Assembly (NCBI GenBank): GCA_047495785.1
Contig: JBLDXI010000013.1
Location: 3,162,001-3,226,000 of the forward strand
From: Lepidodermella squamata
Lineage: Eukaryota > Gastrotricha
Direction of reading: 5' to 3'
DNA: 64,000 nt
In this document: positions 33,518-43,312 of the stretch, piece by piece
How the letters are laid out: each line of letters begins with the position of its first letter
How positions within the stretch are numbered: the first letter of the stretch is position 1
The notes under the pieces: model-generated
Database searches by the model: none
What the model saw: the letters and a program-made list of their open reading frames with translations, nothing else
Told to the model about the DNA's origin: nothing
Translations under genes and position numbers: made by a program

Positions 33518-35288
33518 CTATTTTCCTGTGAAGCGGCGAAGATCAAAGCGGTAATTTGAAACTGCCGACCGTAACCGGTTAGGATTGGCAAGAATCGCTC
33601 GGGCCGCCGTGTTGATGCCCGTCCACAGATCAACACCAGCCGGTTCAATTTCATTCGATTCGACGACGAAGCCGAATTGAGGATCGTCGGAGCTAGGTCG
33701 CAATTCCAGGGTATAGGCGTACTTTATTCCCTCACTCTTCGCCCAGTCGTCCGAACCCCCAGCAGCCGGGTACAGCAATTCAACGGTATTACCCACCCGC
33801 CAACTTTGATTCGCACGATTCGTGATGGCGGTCATGCCAAGTCGAGCGACACGCATCATTTCATCGAAATCGTTCGGCTTCGTTGCGCCCGAGTAGCCCC
33901 AGGGTACCAGCCAGTAGTTGCCGTAGGAGTGGACGGCGAAATAGGCGACAATGTCACGGCGACGAGATCGGACGAAATCGGCGATGGCTTTGGTCTCCGG
34001 CTCGCTGAACGGTGTAGGGCCTTGGTAGACCTCGGCGCATGGGTTGGTCGATGCGCCGTTCGTTCCCCATTGGAAGGCGAAATTCCGGTTAGGATCGGCA
34101 CCGTAGCAAGCTGGTTTGTGAGTACGGCTACGAGTCTTACGCCAATAACGTTGCTAAAAATATAGAAAATCCGTCTCAAAATAAAATAGAAATAAATTTT
34201 AATTAATTAACAAAAAATAGAATTTTTTCAGACTATTCTTTTAAAACTCGAAATTTACAGCAGGTGTGCGGCTATATTCGTAACCATCCGGGTTCGCAAT
34301 CGGTAGAATGTAAAGGTCAAGGCGGCTCAGTAGGTCAAAAACAGTGCCATCACTTCGGTAATTTCTCAGCAGCTGATTTTTCAAGATTAAAAATTAAAAA
34401 TTGGTAAAATTTTATTGGGAACTAAATTACTTTGTTCATGAGCCAAACTGCAGCGGCACCGGATACCCATTCTCGGGCGTGAATATTTGCGTCCATGAAA
34501 ATGGCCTTCTTATTTTGACCGCGGAACCCGATCTGATATAAAAATTTAGTAAGGCCTGTTTCGGGCAATTAAGTAACTTACCTTCATCAATTTCATTTTC
34601 CTGCCTTCGAATGAGTAGCCAATATCAATGCAAGATGCGACACTAGTATGACGCCGGCACATGTCCTCCATCCAGGTACAAATCTGGGTCACATAAAAAA
34701 GCAATAAAAAAACTATTAAAGCGTGAAAAATTCGAAAATTACCGCGCCGTAAGATGCGAAAGCTCCGACTACTTGAGCGCCCTCTGATGGTCGAGTTGCA
34801 TTCGACGTTAAACTAGCTCGTTTTGCAATTGGATGTTCAGCATTATGAAACGGGTTTGACGCATGTTCTCGCCTCACTCGTCTGTAAGACAAAAAATTAA
34901 TTGAAATTTTGTTGTTTAAATCGTATGCTTACTCGGCAATGTTAAGCGGCGTCAAGGTCACGTTCAGATTAGTTCGAGTAATGTTTCGTTCGAATAAATG
35001 AGTAACATCACCCGGGACGCGAATAACCACCGGCGAGAGGCGACCGGGCATAGGTTCGTTCCAAAAGTCGAGCTGGAAAAATACGAAAAATTAAGGTGAA
35101 AAATCAGAAAAATATTCAAAATTCACATTCAAATGTTCGCGAAGTTGTTGAATAAGTTCGATATCAGTTGCTCGAGTCGGCGTGAGTTTGAACACTTTAT
35201 CGTTGACATACGGCGCACCTACGTCGTCGAGGCTGACAGTAGAAATCACGGAAATGCCGGAAAATAATACTGCGAAAAAGAAATGCAT
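33518..35288 (-). CDS. M14 zinc carboxypeptidase (A/B type), seven exons
   Basis: Exons 35288-35127, 35072-34933, 34881-34743, 34683-34582, 34532-34431, 34372-34259 and 34153-33518 (introns 49-105 bp), 464 aa. Signal peptide (FFFAVLFSGISVISTVS), an activation propeptide of about 110 residues, then the catalytic domain. Zinc ligands are His and Glu in ANIHAREW and His in VHSYGNYWLVPWGY; the substrate-binding region includes DPNRNF; the catalytic Glu is in YAYTLELRP. It removes C-terminal residues from peptides after proenzyme cleavage, probably in the gut lumen. This is the only minus-strand M14 gene here and has the most introns of the six. The last exon ends in an extra basic stretch (NYRFDLRRFTGK) beyond the usual catalytic domain. 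Confidence 0.93.
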
Positions 35289-37406
35289 CTCCTCCTCCAA
35301 AAATAAATAAATCCCTATATCAGAGAAAATAAAACAACTTTTTATACCAGCTAATTATTCGCTTTGCTACACGGCAAAACCTGGCACACCTCGATTTTCA
35401 AAGGAAATAAGTAATATACCTGTGAATTGCTTCCGGAGCAGAAAAAAAGTCGAGGCACTTTATGCGCGCAAATTACCTGCCAGCTGTCTGTCTTAATGGC
35501 GTTGAAGCGGGGGTAGAGAGAAAAAATTACACCATTGATAATGATCATCGCAAATATGGCAGGTGGTTTGTAGCACAGATGCCTAGAAAACGAATCGACC
35601 TCAGGCCATACACGCCTTGTTTATAGCCCCAAAAGTTACATATATTATAAGTGCGCTCGAATTATATTAACGCGGAAATGGCGCTCTAAAATGACAATAA
35701 ATAACAAGTCGATTTGATTAGCGCTGAATATGCGTGTTACGAGTCGATACCGGTGTGGGTCATAATATAATTTATAAGGTGGGTCTGTAATGTCGGCTCG
35801 CTAAGTTTTAATGGCTTTGTTTTGCTCGCAAGTTGGCGCCTGGTATTTTTGCGTGTTGATGATGGGTTTAGACCGGCCGACTGGGGCCGAACTGGCGGGC
35901 GCCGCAAACACACATACACACTCACTCACACCACGAAATGTGTAGTAAAAGATGAAATAACGACCTGTGCGCGAAATAACAAATTGCGCGCGCAATAAAT
36001 ATTGCACAGCGGCTGGACAGTGGCGCCGCACTTGGTGCCACCTCGCGGTTCGCGGTAGTGTGTTGTGACCCAGATTGCGAGCTAAAATAGGATACAAAAA
36101 ACCCCATCTTGGAACAGGATTGATATTTTACAAAAAAAAGCCGAAAAGCCGATTACACTATTTCTTCTTACGGATTTTGATTGTGAACTATCAGATTATT
36201 AATATATTTTTTAACGATGACATCCGTCTTGTGACCTCTACGGATGAGCGAAACGTCCACATCGAGATTATTGAGTTCTGACACAAGTGTAAAGGTACAT
36301 TTCCTAGTTTTCAGCATGGTAAAAATCAGGCATAAAAATTATGATTTCATTAACGCTGCCTTGAATCGCGCATCTAAGCTTGTTTATTTCGATGGTAGCT
36401 CGAAGAGAAACATTTCAGTATTTGCACTCGTTAACGACGCGCAAACACTTGGAAAAATCGAAAAATCGCAAAGTAGAGTAAAAGTTGTGCAAACCGGAGT
36501 CGTCTAAACCGGACGGATTCCAGTGGCTCTTGCAGAAAGTGCGCACTTTACGTTATAAATTTGTCTTCTAAACCGGACTTTTCCTAATTCGAAGCGATTT
36601 TTAGACGTGAGAAGGTAAAAAAGTCCGGTTTAGACTATTTTCCTTGCTTTTCGTCATTTTCAAAGCGGTTGGCACCCAGCTTTTCCGAGGCGCTGACTTT
36701 GGCGTTGCTTATGAATCACAGCCTTTGAATCACACTTATGTATATGGAAACTCTAGCTCGGATGATTATCGAACAATCAAAATTCTATACATATTTTTTA
36801 TGGTACCTCTAGGAGGCTCTTCAGACGTTCGATTTGGACAAAACTTGGCCTTAATAATAGTTTTGTAATATTTAATTTGATATCTATTTAATTTTGTCAT
36901 TTTGATTTGATTTGGTCATTTTTTAATTAAAACCTGTTGAAAAAAAATCAAGGTGGTTTTCTGACCCAGTTTCGGGCTGCGCGCGCGCTTGGGTAATTAG
37001 CGTTGGGTCACGCTAATTTTTATTACTACTGTGATTGTTTTCAAACCTTTAATTTCTCGATGGGTTTTCATACAACCACGAAAACCGATTAAACCCAGGT
37101 GAAATATTCAGAACGCCGCGCCATTAGATGCCAGTAGTAGTTCTGTGCTGATTTTCAGGATTTTAAATAACAAAATAGGTGGAGTTATTTCATTTTTCAA
37201 ATTTCAAAGTTTCCTAAGTACTTGATAGATGCAGAATTTCAGAAAATTATTTTTATTCAGGTACATGTTGGATATATCGATTATATCTAATTAATTACAA
37301 GCGAAACACTCCCTAATATCGCGAGTAATGTGAAGAGTGCAGATTACAAAACAGTTTCAAATTGATCAAATTGGCAGTTGCTTTTTCGGTAAAAAATGCA
37401 GGTTCT
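35289..37406. other. Gene-free stretch, 2.1 kb
   Basis: No open frame here looks coding. Notable sequence: several AAACCGGA-type phrases at about 36490-36640 (inverted copies TCTAAACCGGA and TCCGGTTTAGA), and a GCGC-rich patch near 36980. It separates the M14 gene from the IRG cluster. Confidence 0.4.
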
Positions 37407-38333
37407 CTACTGACCACCCGTTCGCTGGCCAATCAGAGTTCCAATGATAAAGGTCTCCAGTTGATCCTCATCGAAAACTTGACGCTTATCAGGTTCATCA
37501 GCAATAACACCCCGAATCGTGTTTTGTCTCCACGCCGCATCACAGACGTAGAAAAACGGAGCTTTACTCAGCAACTCGCTGTTTTTCACGTCCGATTTGT
37601 GTGACTCGGTAACTCGTTTATTCAGCTCTTCGGCCAATTGTTTTTGTTCAGCCGCAGCCAATTCACGAAAATTTTTCTTGTGAAGCTTATTGGCCTCGGC
37701 GTCCAGATCTGCATCGGATCGCGATCGGATAATTCCGATGGGAATGCCGTAGCTTTTAGCTAAATCAGCCACCTTAATCAAGTCGTCAAGCGGCAGTTTT
37801 TCTCCAACAACAAACAACAGAAAATCGTAGAGATAGATAAAGTGCTTGGAAAAATAATCTTCAAAGGAGATTCCAGCCGCTTCTTTGCCTGGTAAATTCC
37901 AAAAAATCATGCGAGATACGTCGGCACTGACATGACTTGTCGGAGCTTGGGAGGTGTCAACGAGACCGCTTTTTGCTAAATTTGGTTTGTTTGGTGACAA
38001 ACTGGCCAGAGCATTGATGAGGGACGATTTACCGACCCCGCTAGTACCAAAAACACCGATATTCAGGTTCTTAGCCGTGTCAACACCTGCCTTGACAGCT
38101 GCCTCCGAAATTGCAGCCTTAATTTCAGCCGGGCTTTTCCCTTTTAGGCCATGAGCAGCTTCGAATGCCAGCTTTTAAGAATCAAGAAATTTTAATTAAA
38201 ATTATCTTTCGAGTAAACTTACAACTGCTTTTTGATGTGGATCTTTTGCGGAAAGGAACGCGTCGAATATAAAATCACTGAGAGTGTCTTTCAACTCTCG
38301 CCAGTTGATTTCGCCCGAAAGAGCATTCCCCAT
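37407..38333 (-). CDS. IRG-type GTPase (copy 1)
   Basis: Two exons, 38333-38223 and 38171-37407 (51-bp intron), 291 aa. The N-terminus MGNALSG fits N-myristoylation, as in some vertebrate immunity-related GTPases. The P-loop is GVFGTSGVGKSS near residue 75. The G3 region reads FWNLPGK, where IRGs have DLPG, and the G4 region reads RSRSDADL in place of a T/N-K-x-D motif, followed by the SDADL extension typical of IRGs. IRG proteins bind intracellular vacuole membranes and act in cell-autonomous defence; that role here is by analogy. It is the most divergent of three tandem copies sharing one intron position. Confidence 0.82.
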
Positions 38334-38876
38334 TGTTTTCGAAAAATTAAATAGAAAATCTATAAAATTAGGCAACAAACGGCTGTAAAAAATTCGTTCC
38401 ACGTAGTTTTCACTACTTGTTTAGAGTTTTCTCGAATTTACCAGGTGAGTGAAATATTATGCATCAACTGTTCAAAATACTGTTTTTCCTTATACAAGTC
38501 CGCTGTCACATACATTGCAAAAAATCGAAGTAAAAAAATATCTCTTTGGCGTAGCTTGCCTTGGTCATAAATTTACAATGCCGATACACCTATATAGCGG
38601 TGCGATGGTTGGCACTTGCTTTCAAAACTCCTAGTTTTTTTTCCAAGATTACCTGTATTCAGCATTCAGCCAATTCTATTCGCATATTTTGAGGTTACGT
38701 GATCAAAAAAGAATGAATGGCAGCTTTTACCTAGTAATTTATGAATAACTCAAGAAAGTAATCACAACATTATATGAGATGAATTTATTTCATTATCCAA
38801 AAATAGGAATAAGCCAAAAATAGCTGAATGGAATGTGAAGTGGTTTCAGCAATTTTTGGTATAGGTGATAAGCTTC

Positions 38877-39811
38877 TCAGCTCAGTCCTTTTGCTCTCTG
38901 TTCAACCAAGCTTTGAAGGAAAAATGTCTCCAACTCAAACTCGTCAAAAGTTTGATGTTTGGTTGTAGTCGTATCAGCCAGAGTTTCCGGGTAATTAAGC
39001 TCACGCCAGGCCAGGCTGGAAACGAGGAAAAACGGAACATTATCAAACAGCGAGCTTTTCTTAACTTCGGCTTTGAATTGCCCAACAATACGAGCTTTCA
39101 ACGCATCGGCTAATATCGCCTGATCTTCCAATGGCAGTTCGTCAAACGATTTCTCAAACTGCTTCGTGGCCTCTACCTCCAGATCAGCGTCAGATCGGGA
39201 TCTGATGATAGCGATAGGGATTGCGTAACCCTTGGCTAGCTCGACAATTTTGATCAGGTCATCGATCGATTGCTGCTCGTTGATGACGACGAGAAGCAAA
39301 TCGAACAGGTACATGAAGTTTTTGAAAAAGTAATCGTAGAACGAAACGCCAGCCGCTTGCTTGCCAGGCAAATTCCAGAATTGCAGTCGAGGCCTATCCG
39401 AGCTGAAGTGCTTAGTCGCGGCTTGACTAGTGTCGTCAATACCTGTTTTTGCTAAATTTGGGTCATTGTCCTTAAGGCCAGCCAGAGCGTTGAGAAATGA
39501 AGATTTGCCAGAGCCGCTTGCCCCGATAATGCCAACATTGGCACATTTCTCGGCATCGAGGTCAATTTTTGATTTTGCCTCGGCGTACATTTCTAGAATT
39601 ACTTCTGCGGCTTCTTTACCCGCCAGATTATGGGCAGCTGCGAATCTTTGCTAATAACAGAAGAAACTATTATAAAATCATCTAACCTGGCTGAACTTAC
39701 AATAGCCTTGGGGGAAGGCTGTTTTTCGCTGATCAGGGTGTCTAAGAGCGCCCCACTCACGTTTTGCTTCAAGGTTTGCCAGCTGATATTTACAGAGACA
39801 ATGTTTCCCAT
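38877..39811 (-). CDS. IRG-type GTPase (copy 2)
   Basis: Two exons, 39811-39701 and 39650-38877 (50-bp intron), 294 aa. The N-terminus MGNIVSVNISW carries a Gly2 myristoylation signal. P-loop GIIGASGSGKSSFLNALAG; G3 region FWNLPGK; G4 region IRSRSDADL. Exon 1 is exactly 37 codons, as in copies 1 and 3. Very close to copy 3 throughout (shared stretches such as DPNLAKTGID and KGYAIPI), so this is a recent duplication. The Asn in place of the G3 Asp could weaken Mg or water coordination for GTP hydrolysis (inference). Confidence 0.86.
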
Positions 39812-40321
39812 TTCAATTATCGGAGACTAATTTAAATAATTTAAAAATAATTCATAAAATGTTGATTTAGAACAAAAATTATCAATCATAGTTTTAAGGG
39901 GTAATTGCTCCGAAAAGAAATGTGCGACTAAATACAAATTATACATCTATACCATAGTTGTGCGATGAATGGTCCTTGCTTTAAATTATCTCGTCAGTAT
40001 ATTTTCGAATTGCTACGGTTCCTATTCATAACGTGTGCCTTTCACTTTTTTAGGTTACTTGCGCTTTAAAAAAGTGTAATAAACCGGCTTAATCACTTTT
40101 GTTTACCTTGGATTTTTCCACCACCTGAATGCTGAATATAACTAAAAAAATATTAGTTAAATTTATTTCACATAAGTATATTAGGAAAATATAACTTTTT
40201 ATTTTCTGCTTGAATAGGCTTGAATAAGGGGATGAAACATGCATAAATCGCGGCATGATGGATGAAAATATTTCCAGTTCAAAAATTGGCAGGTCCTTTC
40301 ATTGCAACAAGATTTCTCCGC

Positions 40322-41256
40322 TCATTTTCTGAGTCCTCTTGCTCGCTGTTCAATCAAGCTTTGAAGGAAGAACGTCTCCAACTCGCCCTCGTCAAAGGTT
40401 CGGTGTTTGATCGTCGCATCAGCCAGAGTTTCAGGGAAAATATTCTCACGCCAAGCCGCGCTGGAAACCAGGAAGAACGGAACACTACCCAACAGCTCAC
40501 TGTTCTTGACCTCGGCTTTGAATTGCTCGACAATACGAGTTTTCAAGGCTTCAGCTAATTTTGCCTGATCTTCAGGAGTCAGTTCGGCGAACGATTTCTG
40601 AAACTGCTTCTTGGCCTCCTCCTCCAGATCGGCGTCAGATCGAGATCTAATGATTGTAATAGGGATGGCGTAACCCTTGGCTAACTCAGCAATTTTAATC
40701 AGATCGTCGATCGAATGCTGTTCGTTGATGACGACAATCAGCAAATCGAGCAGGTAAATGAAGTTGTTGAAAAAGTAATCATCAAAAGGAACATTAGCTG
40801 CTGGCTTGCCGGGTAAATTCCAGAAGCAAAGTCGGGGTCTGTCAGGGCTAAAATGCTTAGTGGCGGCTTGACTGGTCTCGTCAATGCCTGTTTTTGCTAA
40901 ATTAGGATCGTTGTCCTTCAGACCAGCAAGGGCATTGAGAAATGACGACTTGCCAGAGCCGCTTGCTCCGATAATTCCAACATTCACGCATTTCTCAGCA
41001 TCAAGGTCGATCTTCGATTTAGCCTCGGCGAAAATAGCTCTAGCTACTTCAGCGGCTTCCTTACCTGCCAGATTATGGGCGGCTCCGAATCTTTCCTAAA
41101 AACAAAAAAAATTGTATAAATGTCTACGAAATTGGTAGAACTCACAATAGCCTTGGGAGAAGGCTGTTTTTGGCTGATCAGGGTGTCCAAAACAAACCCG
41201 CTGACGTTTTGCTTCAAGGATTTCCAGTCTACATTGACGGAGACAATATTTCCCAT
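40322..41256 (-). CDS. IRG-type GTPase (copy 3)
   Basis: Two exons, 41256-41146 and 41095-40322 (50-bp intron), 294 aa, the same length as copy 2. Myristoylation-type start MGNIVSVNVDW; P-loop GIIGASGSGKSSF; G3 region FWNLPGKPAA; G4 region IRSRSDADL. No TM segment. Membrane association would rely on the lipid anchor. Gaps of about 0.5 kb between the three copies hold only promoters and 3' ends. Confidence 0.86.
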
Positions 41257-42038
41257 TTTATCTGGAAGCTTTTCTACACTGCTAATTTCTAAAGAATTTT
41301 AAGGTTTCAACAAATCGAAATATCAAAAATTCACAAGGTTATACGGGGTAGCGCTAGAGAAATGTGATCCCAACGCGCGGTATTAACGGCTATAGATTTA
41401 CGCTGGCTTCGCAATAGGCCCCTATTGGAAGGTAAATATAGGCATCGAATTCCTGATCGCAGCAAAAATAATTGTGAGCAATAGCATTGGCCGAAAAGCG
41501 ATGCTTGTTTTATCTATTTATATGGCCCAGAAAAATAATAATGATTATTCACGTGAGCGTCGAGATGCTTGGACGTGCTTTATTTACCTTGTAAAAAAGA
41601 CAGATCCATTTTTTGCACATCGGAATTATTGCATGCCCAAAGTGCTGATGACTATGATGGCGTTGAGCAAACACTCAAACAGGTTGCAGATATAATTACT
41701 CAACAGGGCTGTTTTGCGCAGAATAATCAGGCGCAAACAAAAGGTGCCAGAACACGCGTTATAAAAAAACTGCCGCACAAAAAATCGACACTCAAAATAA
41801 TAAGGTGGATTTGATGAGAATAAAAGTTACACTGCTCGGCATTTTCTCAGATTTACTCTATTCAAAAATGAAAGAAATGAATCATGCCAGGTAAATGAAT
41901 GAATAATCCCGAGCCATTGGTTCAATTACTCATTTAAAATGAAAAAATTATTTCAAAACTGTGCTTTATTTCATTTTATGCATTTCTCACTTTACGGATA
42001 ATCACAACCAAGAATGCTAGAAATTTGTTAAAAAATTA
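41257..42038. other. Gene-free stretch between IRG copy 3 and sushi-ankyrin gene
   Basis: AT-rich; short open frames only. No repeat or RNA gene recognised. Confidence 0.4.
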
Positions 42039-43158
42039 TCATTGTCTACCGTGCAACAAATTTGAGCAAATTGTAAGATGAGCTGGGCAGTCTGATGCCT
42101 TCGCTCCACGTGCCAATAGAATTTCAACAGTTTCCAAGTGGCCATTAGCCGCAGCTACTTCGATCGCTGTCTGATTGCTACCTGTCCCCGCATTCACATT
42201 CGCACCTCGATCCAGCAAGAGTTTCACAGTTTCAATATGATCATTCCGACTCGCGAGGTATAGCGGCGTGATATTTCCGTTTAGCGTCTCCGCATTTACG
42301 TTAGCCTTGTGAAATACCAACAGCCGAACAGTTTCAAGATGACCCCTAGCTGCTGCGTAATGAAGCGGTGTCATTGAATTCAAACTTTCAGTCACATTCG
42401 TATTTGCCCCTTTTTCGAGTAGCCTCTTTATTGCCGCGAAACTTCGATGGCAATTAACAGCTCGGTGTAAAGCAGTCGCATTAACGTAGGTTTGACCGCA
42501 TTCTGTTATCGAAAGTGGGTCATGCCAATTTACGTCGATGTAGGGCAGTTCGATTAATTGCAGAAATAATTGCTTTCCATGGGCGGCCGCTTGACCTAGT
42601 AAACGATGCTGCTTCCGTACTAGCTATAAACAACACAAAAATTCGGAAAAATGTGGTTGAAATTCAAAGTTTTACCTGGACGGTTGGCACGCACTTTCCG
42701 AGGGTAGGAACCCATTTGCCACTAGGCATGCAGACAGCCACGTCATTGGCACCTTTTTGAACTTCGAAGCCATCATTGCATCTCAATGTGACAAATGACT
42801 CGGCTGAAACCTTGTCGCCAATTGTCAGATTTCGTTCTGAAGAATCAGTCAAAACGCCGAAGATTTGTTGAGATTTCTCGACTGTGCACATTTTCTGCCG
42901 ATTTGGTTGGCATTTCCCAAATTCGGTCCACTTGCCATTTAAACAAAGGGCAATCTCCGACCCAGTTATTTCGTAACCATCGCTGCAGATTATTCGCCTT
43001 ATTTTCAAAGGCTCATTGCCGCAATTTGGAAGATAAAAATCAGTAAAATCAACCAGAGATCCATTTTCGATATTCAAAAGGGATGAGCAATTTTGGCTGG
43101 CAGTAGAAACCAGTCCCGAGACAACTAAGAATGCCAACGTTGACGAAAATATCCGCAT
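42039..43158 (-). CDS. Secreted two-sushi plus ankyrin-repeat protein
   Basis: Two exons, 43158-42676 and 42623-42039, with a 52-bp phase-0 intron; 355 aa. Exon 1 codes a signal peptide (RIFSSTLAFLVVSGLVSTAS) and two sushi/CCP domains (LCLNGKWTEFGKC; VCMPSGKWVPTLGKC), disulfide-bonded modules found outside cells. Exon 2 codes about four ankyrin repeats (MTPLHYAAARGHLETVRLL; TPLYLASRNDHIETVKLLL; TAIEVAAANGHLETVEILL). No TM helix lies between them, so the ankyrin repeats would also be extracellular, which is unusual. The frame stays open across the join and the intron has GT-AG ends (GTAAAA...TTTATAG). An alternative is two separate genes, but exon 2 has no start or signal of its own. Confidence 0.78.
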
Positions 43159-43312
43159 AATTTTTACATTGAGCTCATTTTAAAAAGTCGTAACTAAAAT
43201 CAAATTATCTAAATTAAAAATTAAGGAGGCTGATGATTTTTAATTGATTCAATTTTCAATTATCCGAGTAAGGAGCAACAAGCTGCTGTAATGCCTTTTT
43301 AATTATTAGATT

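Noticed and set aside
35801-36507. Several 60-100 codon frames on both strands
   Set aside because: No recognisable motif and no consistent splice partners; treated as chance open frames.
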